A stretch of DNA of 64,000 nucleotides from Pegea sp. RAD2-039 (GCA_034620365.1 JAQGEQ010000237.1:268001-332000); one strand, 5' to 3'. Shown: positions 34,995-46,533, counted from the first letter of the stretch. The notes: a model not told the origin generated them from the sequence alone. Made by a program: numbers and translations.

Positions 34995-37283
34995 ATGAAA
35001 AGATATCTCAACATTCCATACAAGAAGTCCCATACTACATCTGAGAAGTAAGATGAATTTTTATTTATTTTTTGACATACTTAATAAAAATGTTTTAAAA
35101 AAGTAACCATAACTTAAAAAATATATCTCTAATACTTGTTTTTATACTATTATGTTGTTAGTTTATACTATATTGTGTTGTTGTTTATTAAATAATCTAA
35201 TTGTTTTTTAAACTGGTATTTATCCCTCAAACTTTTGATGCTTATTTAAACTGTTATTATTTTTAATGTTGTCATTTAACTTTATCAAAATAATATTTAT
35301 TATCTAAATACAAATATTTATTTGAGATAAAATGATTTCCTTTCATTTATTTTTAGTAACTCAACTCTTGTACCAACCAATCAGCATAATGAAGAAGAAA
35401 TGTTTAAACAAAATCCTTCGTCAGCAGATGAAAAAAACATCAATTTAACTTCAACAGAAACCTATTTTTCAAATCGTCGAAAAAACTTCTTGGTCCCTGT
35501 TACACAACAACAAACTTTCAGCAACATAGTATTTCATCCTAAAATTATTTTTAAGCAAAGATCTACCAGTAATAGAAGCAACACTTCTAATGGTTATGCT
35601 TTACCTGCTACTACCAAACAAAGACACCATTGGAAAAGAATTGGTTTAGTTACTAACAGCACTTCCACTGTAAATGCTCCATTACTTAGAAAGCTTTTAA
35701 TGGATCCTTCTAAACCCAAACCTACTCACCATGGTAACCAAGCAATAGTTCCTTCAAATACTTCATTGTGTACGCAATCAGTTGGAACTGAAACAGATTT
35801 ACGAAATCCTACTGATCAAAGTAAACTAGGTTTTGATAAGAGTTACAATGACAATACAACCATGCCACCTCAAACAAGCAACAAAAACCAATTACCTACT
35901 TTTCATTCTAACAAAAATGGCCGACAAAAATACAGCATCGTAGCTCTTATATTGAAAGCTCTAGAATCAAATGAAGATAAAGACATGTCTCTATCTGATA
36001 TTTACAAGTTTGTTGAAAATATGGAATCCTCTGTCGAAAGTTTGAAAACTATCAAAAGAAACTCAATCAGAACTACTTTGAGTATTTATGATTTCTTTTA
36101 TAAGGTTCCCAAAGAGAACGGGAAGAAGGGAAACTACTGGAAGTCGAACCGTAAATTGAAAGAGTTGTTTCATGAAGATAACTTTTCAAGAAGATTATCA
36201 GAAAAGAAGATTTCTTCGACTCCTAACCCTAATCCAACAGATTACTTACCAAGAAATGCTTTTGCTTCTACATCATTATTTGTTGGAAATTCATCTCAAA
36301 TAATTCAAAGTAATTGTAGAACTCAACCACTGGTTAATTACTCTGTAAATAATTCCAAGCAGCAATTACTAAATCAAACTAATGTTATTTACTCACAACA
36401 ATCTAATCCAATCAACAATTTGGAACAAAGAAGTAAAGAAACTCGAGTCGATGCTGTTTATATTTCTGAAAGAAATCAGTTTCACTCAACTAACAGTAAT
36501 TGTCAGCAACAAATTTTACCTCAAAACCAGATAAACAATTTTCAACCAACTTCAATTCCATTCAATGCTACAGGACAAGTCAATGCTGTTAACATAGAAC
36601 CACAAATTGAAGGTTGTTCTGATTTTAATAAAATTAATTGTGGTTACAGTGATTTGAAACCATCGAATCATTTGTCGAATCAATCAGTTGATCCTCAATC
36701 GAATCATATATTAGATTCATCTCAAGTGGTTCCAACCAACAGAGCTCATCAACAACCAACTAATTTCTATCAACATCTTTGTACTGATCAACTAACACCA
36801 AATCAAATAACTCAGTTTAACTCACAACAAGTGATTCCAGTTAATAACTTTGGACAAATTCAAGAAACTCAATTTGATTCTACTTATCAAGTTCAGCAAA
36901 TTCAACCTCAGTTTCGTGAGATGAATCATCTGCAAGAAAATTTCAACCAATCAAATACCAGCTATTTACAACCCAGTCAACTTCCAGTTAATATTATTGG
37001 ACAAACTAATAATCCCAAATCTTCTGTATCAGTGAATCATTCGTTGAATTGCAATCAAGTATTACCAACTCATACAAACAAGTATATTTCACATTATTCA
37101 CCAAATCGTTTGAATCAAACCAATCAGATCAATTATCTTCAAAATAATAACTTTGGACAAGGAATTATTCAAAATATACAAAATGTTTCCAACTGCAACC
37201 CTACAATAAGCCAGCATCAGCCAGCAAACCCAAAAATTCAACAAAATAATCAGATTCAAATCATTAATGTACAACCCAACTGA
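34995..37283 (+). CDS. divergent forkhead (FOX) protein, copy 5
   Basis: 659 aa; exons 34995-35047 and 35357-37283. Exon 1 reads MKRYL, a variant shared with the two inverted copies at 43 and 55 kb, which suggests they derive from this end of the array. Forkhead changes: Ile for Thr before KRNSIR (KTIKRN), and Asn for Lys after the wing (WKSNRKL), also seen in the inverted copy at 54.8 kb. The Q/N tail is intact. Confidence 0.85.
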
Positions 37284-37674
37284 TCTTAAAATAAAACTAC
37301 GAAATAAGGTGATGTTGGTGACAACAAATCATATTTGGATGTCAGTTCTGTTTTCAACTGAATTTGAAGTTACGAAAACTGAACAAGTCTTTGTTAATAA
37401 CGTATCTCAAAAACAACTTCTAATTTACAGCTGCAGTCAAGATTGATATTTCCTTAAAATTGTTTGAAGTTTTCATCTTATTACTTTTGATTTGCTTATT
37501 TTCTTTTTTGATTGAATTAAATTATGTGAATTTTTAATTAGTATCGTGACATGTATGTAACTGTTTGTGTTGTTTGCAATTTAACAATTAATTTCATTAA
37601 ATGTTTATTTTCAGTAAAACTTGTTGATTTTTTAACAAGATGGTTGTTCGCTTGATTATAGAGCTTAGTATAAT

Positions 37675-39455
37675 TCCAACTTCAGTGAAAGTTAAGGATT
37701 TCTATAAAGTTCTGTTGCTGTAAATCATGAAGATTGTATCTGTATAAAGTATTTTGTATATTTTAGTTTATATGAAAGATTCTTTATAATTATATTTTTA
37801 TTTTAAGTAATTATTAAACATACAAGAGCTGAAAAAGCTGCGCAAGTTATTTATAGACCCAATTAATCTATTGTCAGTTAATAAGAGGCATCACAAGGAA
37901 ACAACTTTCATCATCTTCCTACAAGAGTAGATGTAGAGATAGAACAGTGAAGTAGAATGTGAACAGCTTCTTGGTTACGAAACATAAGATGTGTTACCAG
38001 CACTTTAATAGGTTGAATCTGATTAAATTATATCGAAATACAAGTTGATGTGACAAAATTTAGTGCTATATTGGGTAGATAAAGTTAAATAAATACATAT
38101 TTCTCAATACATGGTCATGTTTCTTTTATCTTCTGATTTTGAATTATTAGTTTTATCAAATTAATAATTGAATAGTTGTGAGTTTAAAGTGAGTCTAGGC
38201 AAATGTTTATTTATATACTTATATATTATATAAGGCAAATGTTTATTTTTATATATATCAACAAATGACTTTTTAATTGAAATGAAAAACTTTAAAAAAA
38301 TAGTTGTTTTTAGTTTAAAGTATATTGTGTAACTAAATATCAAAACTTTTATAGCTCTATCTAATTTATATTATTTCACCAAGTATTTAACAATACCACC
38401 AATGAAAAAACTCAAGAACCTACTATTAATGCAAATCAGATGAAACTTAATATAACAATAACAGATAAACTAAAATCAGATGAACAAACAACAAAAAAAC
38501 AATCAAGAAAACAAACCAACAACAAAAGAAACTGCAACAGTTACACCAGGAAAGAGTTACTTGTTAGATTCTTGATGAAAAATTTAAATTAAATTGAAGA
38601 CTAATTTTCAGTTTGTATATTTGTTAGCTCATTCTCTTACTAGAACTACTTAGTGGCAATATTTTTGTATAAATGTTGGTTGGTTGATTGAAAAAATTTT
38701 CTAAAAACTTGATTATTTAACTCGAAGTTGTTGTTGCAGCAAAGCAGCAGGACTTTTTGGCTTTTTTTTTATAAGTCTTTACAAAAATAGTTTTTAAAAT
38801 GAATTATTTTGTTGGGGTTCTTTGAAACATCTTAATTTATTGAATCTATTGAAGCTATGAAGATTGGTGTAGATGATAAATTAATCTTATAAAATACTTG
38901 GAAGTAGTACCTGGAAACTGATATTTTCTTGAAAGTAACTAAAACTTTAAGATTTTATTTAATTATTCATATCTTGATTTAGCTTTTATCTTAAGTAATT
39001 GATAAAATGAATTAAATATCTGCGCATCTGAACTGGTTTAAATGTTTTTAAGGAGTTTATCTGTAATCTGCACAACAGAAAATAAAATAACAAGGTAGCC
39101 AAATACCTTCACTGGCTTATTTGCATATCAACAGTATTTCCCTGTAAATGAAAAATAAAAACTACAAAATACAAAGAGAAGTTAAAACCAACTGATCAGA
39201 TATTGCTGTAAAATATAAAAGTAAGAAAAACGGTTTACTAGTAGATGACAAAGTAACAAGCAACATAAATTTAAACATAAAAAAATTCAAGAAGTTCAAA
39301 TACAAAAATGTAGAAATAAATATGAAGATTATGGAAATTAAAAACTAAATTACTTCTAAATAAATTAAAATATTTAACAAATATCAGTTGTTAAACTTTT
39401 AGTAATTATTTGTTTCTATTTGTAAACTGAAAGAATCTTATAAGGCTTGATGTAA
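37675..39455. repeat. non-coding tail repeat, copy C (left part)
   Basis: Matches 22424 to about 24230. It breaks off after cttgatgtaagta; the missing right part reappears at 40965-41317, so about 1.5 kb with three tRNA genes lies inside this copy. Confidence 0.75.
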
Positions 39456-39781
39456 GTAGATAAAATATATAAAATTAAAATAAACAAACTAGAATCAAAA
39501 GAAAAAAACCCCAAACTATATTTATATATATTGTATATGCAATTGTTCAAAACTGCCTAATTATACATAAATATTTTTTTTTATTGATAAAATAAATATT
39601 AGGAACAGTTTCTTTCCATATCTATTTTCTAAATCCTGTAAACTAATATCTACTTTTACAGGTAACATTTTTATTCTAGTGCTCAGAGTAATCATTAAGA
39701 AAATTTTTAATTTAAACAATTTCCATTTTAAAAAATTCCACATGTAATAATAAATAAATATTTTCTAGCTCTCCAACAAGT
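39456..39781. other. spacer before the first tRNA-Arg gene; nothing recognised
   Basis: AT-rich, including an A-rich stretch and alternating TA near 39520. No homology to other parts of the window seen, in contrast to the flanks of the other four tRNA-Arg genes. Confidence 0.5.
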
Positions 39782-39854
39782 GGCCGCATGGCGCAATGGA
39801 TAACGCGTCTGCCTACGGAGCAGAAGATTCCAGGTTCGAGTCCTGGTGTGGTCG
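39782..39854 (+). tRNA. tRNA-Arg (ACG), copy 1
   Basis: 73 nt, no intron. The acceptor stem GGCCGCA pairs with TGTGGTC, discriminator G. The anticodon arm is TCTGC-CTACGGA-GCAGA, giving anticodon ACG (reads CGN Arg codons once A34 becomes inosine). B-box GGTTCGAGTCC is present. A T-run two bases after the gene is a Pol III terminator. Confidence 0.96.
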
Positions 39855-40233
39855 CTTTTTTTTCTTTTTATTTTTGCTCGGTGGATTACAACAAAATATT
39901 ATTTTCTTCACAAAGTCTTCTGAAAGTCTGAATATTTCTAATTGCTGCTTTTCTATCAATTTGTTGAGTTTTTTATTTGATATATTTAGTTTTAAAAACT
40001 TTTCTTGTATTATTCTTTTATAGATTTTTCAGTCATTCGTTAGTTGATTTTTATTCAAATTTTGTTATCAAAAACAGTTTCCAAAATTTTGTTTGTCAGC
40101 ATTTTTATTCTAAAACATTTTTGATGAATAATTCTGAATAACTGATATTTAAAAATCAAATTTTAATTAAAACGTTCTTTAGTATAAAAAAAGTATAAAA
40201 ATTTCGACTAAATAAATCACTTCACAATAAAAA

Positions 40234-40260
40234 GCGACGACAGCAGGATTCGAACCTGAA
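40234..40260 (-). pseudogene. 3' fragment of a tRNA gene
   Basis: On the minus strand it reads as a T-arm and acceptor end: CAGGTTCGAATCCTG followed by CTGTCGTCG. The expected 5' half is absent, replaced by AT-rich sequence. The end resembles a type II tRNA such as Ser, but the identity cannot be set. Confidence 0.5.
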
Positions 40261-40350
40261 ATATTCTACTCCAGCAGATTTCTGTTTCTTCTTTTTATTT
40301 TTATATAATTTGTATAAAACTAAAAATAAGTTCCAAAAACGTCAAAGAAG

Positions 40351-40423
40351 TGCCTCGAGTGAGGATCGAACTCACGACCTTGAGATTATGAGACTCACGC
40401 GCTGCCTACTGCGCTATCGAGGC
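40351..40423 (-). tRNA. tRNA-Met elongator (CAT), copy 1
   Basis: The acceptor stem GCCTCGA pairs with TCGAGGC, discriminator A. The anticodon loop is CTCATAA (CAT); T-arm GTGAG-TTCGATC-CTCAC. The non-initiator-type acceptor and T-loop TTCGATC identify the elongator form. The downstream T-run (minus strand) is about 12 nt away. The upstream flank has ctgaag and aaaaatggtcga. Confidence 0.95.
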
Positions 40424-40657
40424 CGCTGAAGTTGGTCAAAAATGGTCGAATTTCCTATCAGGTGCTTCCTCTGTTTGCCTTAAGTCACGTGAGCTTTTGA
40501 ATTTTTCGATTTCGATGAAAACAAAATTTTTATAATCAGTTTCATAAAAAGTGAATTTATTTATTTGTTGAAAACTTAAATTTTTCAGATAAAATATGTT
40601 TTATTTTTTAGTCTCAACCAATTATTCGTCATTTAAAATAGAAATTTACCAAAAAGA

Positions 40658-40730
40658 TGCCTCGAGTGAGGATCGAACTCACGACCTTGAGATTATGAGA
40701 CTCACGCGCTGCCTACTGCGCTATCGAGGC
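40658..40730 (-). tRNA. tRNA-Met elongator (CAT), copy 2
   Basis: Sequence identical to copy 1. A T5 terminator lies right after the 3' end on the minus strand. The upstream flank differs (agacagagac) but keeps the aaaatggtgga element. Confidence 0.95.
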
Positions 40731-40964
40731 CGCTGAAGACAGAGACAAAATGGTGGAATCCAATTAAACTGAGATTGTAATATGAAGATAATAAAGATGA
40801 CTTCGTTGAGCTTTTACTGGAAGTTAATGGATTGAAAATTTTGTCAATAGTTTTTAATTCGATTTTATTTAAATCAGTTTGAGTTTGAACCGGATGATTT
40901 TAAAATTTAATTATTTTCAACCTAAAGTAAATCTTCAATAAAAATTTGTAAATACTTTTTTCTG
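40731..40964. other. flank of tRNA-Met pair, repeated at 52461-52680
   Basis: Non-coding; the same sequence follows the tRNA-Met pair at 52.4 kb. It belongs to the macro-repeat. Confidence 0.7.
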
Positions 40965-41317
40965 TGAGAGTTTTATAATTGTGTGAGGAAAAAATCAATT
41001 TTTATCTCTCTAGAACATCAATCACAAGATCTATCTGCAAGCCAGAAGTATCCTTGTTCAAGATATTTGGAAATAAAAGCTCTCTTAAAGATTTGAATTA
41101 TATATTTTACATTAGTAAAAATAATATAAAAATTTTTTTTAATCTATAAACGAAAATATATTATCTAAAAAACTTATTTCTTATTTTCCTCTTTGCTTGT
41201 GTAAATTCTAATCTTTAATAACAATGATAATGCTAATAATTGAAACAAGCTTACAGAACTGTGGGTTTGAGGCAACCACAGTATTATAAAAGCTTGTTAT
41301 GAGGTTCTCCTTGTAAT
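40965..41317. repeat. non-coding tail repeat, copy C (right part)
   Basis: Resumes the tail at tctgtgagag, matching 24261-24610 and ending with the hairpin. With 37675-39455 it makes one tail copy split by the tRNA block. Confidence 0.75.
41244..41298. repeat. imperfect hairpin, copy C
   Basis: Arms AACAAGCTT and AAGCTTGTT are perfect; inner CTGTGG/CCACAG kept. Confidence 0.7.
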
Positions 41318-42393
41318 CCACAGCACAGTAAGTTTAAGAAGCCTGTAGAAATGATTAAACCTTTTAATTTGTAAAACTATTTCTTTCAACAACATTGAAC
41401 TGAACTAATTGTACCAAATAATGGTTTAGACATTTAAATTATTTATAACTTGATTTCTTTAAACTATTTAGAAAGAATTTAATCTGCAAAATAGTTTGTT
41501 TCTATTTTACTGAATACTTTAACAACAAATTTAGTTTATACTTTACATCCTTCACAAATTAAAAGAACAAGCAAGTAAATTATTTCTTCAAAATTGCTTC
41601 ATCATTATACCGAATTCTCAAATGTTTTAAGGCTAGCAATATTTGCACTATTAAAATGTTTTAAATACATCAGAAACAAACTGCCTACAATGTCCTCTTT
41701 TTTAAAAAAAGTATTATAAGGCTTGAGTCCATTTACTTGAAGAGCTTTCCTCAAAGTTGACACACCCTTTTCATACAACGACAGTCTTTATATCTTGACA
41801 TAAAATTCTTGCGATATCGACCTTTTAGAATTACTTGTTTTCTCTCAAAACTTTCTATCATCTTTCATTTTAAAAACTTTTTTTAATCTCCCTTTTGCTT
41901 TTAAGGTTCGTTATTTGAAATTAACTCATTCAACAGCTTTGTTAACCACCAGCGGGCATATTTATCTTTTTAAATAGATAACTTTTCGAATCTTCTTTCT
42001 AACTCTGTCACTACATCAACATCAATCACTTCTCTCAAAACTTCCTGTGAGATTATACTAAATAATTATGACTAGAGTAATTTTGTCACCATTTGAGTTA
42101 TAATGCTGTCAGTCTCTTTATTTCTTCACTTATTCTGTTATTTTATTTTTGATTTACAATTTATATTTACCTTCTTATACTTTTGTTCTCATTTACTTTT
42201 CTACACTTATTTATATTAAACTGTAATAATAAGGAATTTTTCATTATTTTTCTGTTGCTAACTTCTTCAGCCACTGACTGATATCAAGATGCTTGTACAT
42301 ACAATTTGGTATCCTTTTTGTCAATAGTATAGGGTATGCTGTCGAAGTTTCAACCAGTTTAATTATGATCCCAACTCAGTAAATACTTGTTAT
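41318..42393. other. non-coding stretch, partly repeated at 53061-53653
   Basis: AT-rich without gene signals. The second copy lacks about 0.5 kb from the middle. Its right end leads into a decayed forkhead 3' end. Confidence 0.6.
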
Positions 42394-42560
42394 CAAACCA
42401 ATCATCTTCACTCTTATCAATAATAATCACTTTGAAGAAGGAATTATTATAAAATTCCAAAATTATCCTAACTGTGATGTAAGTCAGCTTCAAACCACTA
42501 ATATTCAGTCCAGTTAAAAATAATGAGACAAGGTACTGATGGTGAACACACTTTACTTAT
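42394..42560 (+). pseudogene. old decayed forkhead C-terminal end, copy A
   Basis: Starts caaaccaatc and follows the end of the forkhead CDS (ataataactttg, then aaggaattatt, then caaaattat and cctaactg) into the 3' UTR (aataatgagacaaggtactg against aaaactacgaaacaaggtgg). Full of substitutions and indels, clearly older than the array copies. It faces the inverted copy at 43.1 kb tail to tail. Confidence 0.65.
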
Positions 42561-43108
42561 CATCTAAAATTTCGTTTCCATTCATAGATCCAAAGTATTT
42601 AGGAGACTAAATCTAAACTAATCAACTAGAAATTGATTTTTTTCTAGCCCTATTAGATGGCAGACAAGAGTTTCAATTTGCTTTTAAACATTTAACCTTT
42701 TCTACACAAGTTCGAAAGACATCAAAATACTCCTTCAGTTGTAGAATCAACACGATCTTATAATTTCAGGCAGTCAACCTGACTTGGAAATATTTGTCAA
42801 GGAAAATAATAAAATAAATTCTACTTGATATAAATCTTTGTAGGAATTTTATTACAAATTCCGCAAAATACAAGCAACAACATACACAGAATGATACTGA
42901 TTCAAAAATGTAAATTAAAACTTAATTTATAAAAAAAAAAAGATAAACACTTAAAAAATTACGAGAAATTTAAAAAAGCTTTAAAAATTTTGGCTCGTAA
43001 TTGCAGTTGAAGAATCAACAATCTGTTTTTGAGATTCGTGTTTCAGGTTCTGTAGAGTTTTTGGAACCGTTTAATAGGGAGAAAGTTGACCTTATTGATG
43101 CAATTGTT
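42561..43108. other. region between forkhead relic and inverted forkhead copy 6
   Basis: Repeated at about 53820-54430. The part next to copy 6 (43000-43060, minus strand) resembles the forkhead 3' UTR (cgaatctcaaaaaca...ctgca), which supports a deletion origin for the short copy. Confidence 0.5.
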
Positions 43109-44701
43109 TCATTCTGATAGTCGAAAAGCTGTCTGGCTGTTTAGTTGAAAATTGTTTATCTGGTTTTGAGGTAAAATTTGATGCTGACAATTACTGTTAG
43201 TTGATTGAAACTGATTTCTTTCAGAAATATAAACAGCATCGACTCGAGTTTCTTTACTTCTTTGTTCCAAATTGTTGATTGGATTAGATTGTTGTGAGTA
43301 AATAACATTAGTTTGATTTAGTAATTGCTGCTTGGAATTATTTACAGAGTAATTAGCCAGTGGTTGAGTTCTACAATTACTTTGAATTATTTGAGATGAA
43401 TTTCCAACAAATAATGATGTAGAAGCAAAATCATTTCTTGGTAAGTAATCTGTTGGATTAGGGTTAGGAGTCGAAGAAATCTTCTTTTCTGATAATCTTC
43501 TTGAAAAGTTATCTTCATGAAACAACTCTTTCAATTTACGGATCGACTTCCAGTAGTTTCCCTTCTTCCCGTTCTCTTTGGGAACCTTATAAAAGAAATC
43601 ATAAATACTCAAAGTAGTTCTGATTGAGTTTCTTTTGGTAGTTTTCAAACTTTCGACAGAGGATTCCATATTTTCAACAAACTTGTAAATATCAGATAGA
43701 GACATGTCTTTATCTTCATTTGATTCTAGAGCTTTCAATATAAGAGCTACGATGCTGTATTTTTGTCGGCCATTTTTGTTAGAATGAAAAGTAGGTGATT
43801 GGTTTTTGTTGCTTGTTTGAGGTGGCATGGTTGTATTGTCATTGTAACTCTTATCAAAACCTAGTTTACTTTGATCAGTAGGATTTCGTAAATCTGTTTC
43901 AGTTCCAACTGATTGCGTACACAATGAAGTATTTGATGAAACTATTGCTTGGTTACCATGGTGAGTAGGCTTGGGTTTAGAAGGATCCATTAGAAGCTTT
44001 CTAAGTAATGGAGCATTTACAGTAGAACTGCTGTTAGTAACTAAACCAATTCTTTTCCAAAGGTGTCTATGTTTGGTAGTAGCAGGTAAAGCATAACCAT
44101 TAGAAGTGTTGCTTCTATTACTGGTAGATCTTTGCTTAAAAATAATTTTAGGATGAGATACTATTTTGCTGAAAGTTTGTTGTTGTGTAACAGGGACCAA
44201 GAAGTTTTGTCGACGATTTGAAAAATAGGTTTCTGTTGAAGTTAAATTGATGTTTTCTTCATCTGCTGACGAAGGATTTTGTTTAAATATTTCTTCTTCA
44301 TTATGCTGATTGGTTGGTACAAGAGTTGAGTTACTAAAAATAAATGAAAGGAAATTATTTTATCTCAAATAAATATTTGTATTTAGATATTAAATATTAT
44401 TTAGAAAAAGTTAAATGACAACATTAAAAAATAATCACAGTTTAAATAAGCATCAAAAGTTTGAGGGATAAATACCAGTTTAAAAAAACATTTAGATTAT
44501 TTAATTAACAACAACAACACAGTATAGTATAAACTAACAACATAATAGTATAAAAACAAGTTTTAGAGATATATTTTTTAACTTATGGTTACTTTTTTAA
44601 AACATTTTTATTAAGTATGTCAAAAACATAAATAAAAATTCATCTTACTTCTCAGATGTAGTATGGGACTCCTTGTATGGAATGTTGAGATATCTTTTCA
44701 T
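43109..44701 (-). CDS. truncated divergent forkhead protein, copy 6 (domain kept, Q/N tail lost)
   Basis: Exons (minus) 44701-44649 (MKRYLNIPYKES) and 44333-43109; the open frame is about 425 codons. The forkhead domain and the first part of the Q/N region are intact. After QNQINNFQ the protein ends in a new 11-residue tail (LNSQTAFRLSE). The break lies at ttttcaac, a short sequence also present in the normal 3' UTR, so a deletion of roughly 0.9 kb is likely. The 5' flank is interrupted about 90 bp upstream by a tRNA-Met block, and the TATA-containing promoter block is not seen, so expression is doubtful. Forkhead change: WKSIRKL after the wing. Confidence 0.6.
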
Positions 44702-45101
44702 CTTAGACTAATAATGTTCTCGAATAATTAGTAAAAACTTCTACTCAAAATTTGTTCTTACTTAAACAGCTTGATGAAAATTAAATTAGTTTAAAAAATT
44801 CAGATAACGTTTTCTGTAAAACAGAGCTATAATAAAGTTTGAAAACCAAAAAATGTTTAAAACTTAAATAAATGATTCTGTCCCTGTAGAGGTTTCAACG
44901 CCAGCCTAACACATAGAAGGTCCTACATTTGAAGCTTGCTAAAGAAATTAAAGAATAAGAAGAAAATTTATGAACTTTTCTGGCTCTTTTTCATTTGGTG
45001 TTGTTCTGTTTCTGACATAACTTCTTGGGCACCTCCAACACGGCCGTTCTTGGCTTTACTGCTTTTAATTTCGAATTTAAAATATAAAAAATACAAAAAT
45101 G

Positions 45102-45174
45102 TGCCTCGAGTGAGGATCGAACTCACGACCTTGAGATTATGAGACTCACGCGCTGCCTACTGCGCTATCGAGGC
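45102..45174 (-). tRNA. tRNA-Met elongator (CAT), copy 3
   Basis: Identical to copy 1. T5 run three bases beyond the 3' end on the minus strand. Upstream type: gaccaaaaatggtgga followed by ccgaaatatcgat. Confidence 0.95.
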
Positions 45175-45442
45175 CGCTGAAGATGACCAAAAATGGTGGA
45201 TATTCAAAAACCGAAATATCGATAAAAAGTCAATTAAAATGATTTTGCCGAAATCCTTTTCAGCTTTTTATACTTCTGAGGCATCGTTAAATTGAATAAA
45301 GTTCACATTGACTTATACATTGACTACAGAAACCAAGAACTCAAGTCCTACATTTGAACCCAGGTGAACATCTATTTATGACAATCAAAAATCCAATGAA
45401 GACCATTGAATAGTCTTGTAAGTCTGTTTTATGATAAAACTT

Positions 45443-45625
45443 CTAGAAGACGCCGAATTTAAAAGCGGAGTTGAAGCCTCGTAGGCAGCTTGTCACTGTA
45501 CTCAGTGTCGTTCTGACAACTCCTGAGACGTTAGCTGGATGTAGCTGCATCAGTCTTTGTTTAACATTATATAGTTTCCGTAGAGAATGGAATCCTGATA
45601 CACGAGCATCAAAATCTTTTAACAT
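45443..45625 (-). other. partial copy of repeat ORF (C-terminal part)
   Basis: Contains QLHPANVSGVVRTTLSTVT as in the 93-codon frames at 49.9, 60.6 and 63.1 kb, with a different N-terminal part and an earlier end (FKFGVF). I recognise no family. It looks like part of a repeat rather than a gene. Confidence 0.25.
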
Positions 45626-45715
45626 CTGCTCTGATTTTCAGTATTCTAAGCAGAAGCAGTTTAAAAAAATTTATGACAATCAAGATATCTCCTCTTTGCT
45701 GCTTTAACTTGAAAA

Positions 45716-46533
45716 ATTAGAATAACTTTTGTAAAAACAATTTCTATGATATCTAATTTTTCGAACTGCTTATAAATGAGTTTTTACTTTAATAAATTCT
45801 AATTTGAATCTCTTAAAAGTAATTTAAAAAGTGTTTTGTTTATTACCTAAAGTTATTACTTTATTTATTGCTTTTCGTAGCTTTTATTTCTAATTTTTGC
45901 TACTTAAAAGATACAATTCTGTTTTTTGTTAACATTCAGTATAATAAATAATATAATCTTAAATAAGAATCTTATATAATTATTGGAATTATTGTTTATT
46001 AAAAAACTATAGAGAAAATAGAAAAAAAATAAGTTATTTACTTGAGAACCAAATAAAACTAAAGATAAATAGAATTTAAAGAAATCATTAATATAAGAAT
46101 GTGAAACAAATTAGTGAATACAACTATATATTACAAAAACAAATTTATAACTATAAAATAGAAATCTTTTATTAAAGTGATAAAATACTTCATTTTATTT
46201 TAGTAATTTTTTTTTAATGAAAAATCTCCAAATCAAAATAACTGATTGATGTTCTGCGAGAACTTTAAGAGAATGAAGAAATAACTCGAATTTTATTTAT
46301 ATGCTATTTGAATAAAAACAAACTGAACTACAATAACAAGCTTGTAAGTTAAAACAGAGTAACTTTCTCATTTTTCAAATTCTTTCGTCGTAAAAAGAGA
46401 AGTTTTTGTTTAAATTAATTTACTTTCAGCAAAACCAATCAGCAAAGCTTTTTCGTCATTTTTGCAATTAAAGTTTTTATGTAACAAGTTTGAAAAAAAA
46501 ACGAATTTATGAATTGTTTAGATTGAAGTAGAA
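45716..46533. other. non-coding; forkhead 5' flank piece then macro-repeat sequence
   Basis: 45716-46000 is reverse-complemented forkhead 5' flank. 46150-46533 is shared with 56800-57176. In the second macro-repeat the forkhead-flank piece is missing. No gene seen. Confidence 0.6.

Larger units (their letters stand above)
32711..37674 (+). repeat. forkhead array, unit 5
   Basis: Last + strand unit of the array. The flank keeps the 150-bp segment that unit 2 lacks. Passes into the tail repeat after tagtataatt. Confidence 0.85.
44800..45715 (-). repeat. tRNA-Met block inserted in the 5' flank of forkhead copy 6
   Basis: The forkhead flank runs to about 44790 and resumes, reverse-complemented as expected, at about 45715 (aaaattagaata..., matching 9240-9270 on the other strand). 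The block between carries a tRNA-Met, its usual upstream region and part of the 93-codon repeat ORF. A related block is at 56050-56800. Confidence 0.6.

Noticed and set aside
7231-39455. CRISPR-like or satellite interpretation of the tandem repeats
   Set aside because: Units are 5-8 kb with genes, introns and eukaryotic signals; no short regularly spaced repeats exist.
39796-40023. 75-codon frame starting inside tRNA-Arg copy 1
   Set aside because: It reads through a tRNA gene and its T-run terminator; a chance frame.
44936-45142. 68-codon frame running into tRNA-Met copy 3, ending RVRIELTTLRL
   Set aside because: The end is the antisense of the tRNA gene, a familiar false protein match.
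45343-45375. Possible tRNA T-arm (tttgaacccaggtgaac) behind tRNA-Met genes
   Set aside because: Superficially like a reversed T-loop, but the stem does not pair and no acceptor or anticodon arm can be built around it.
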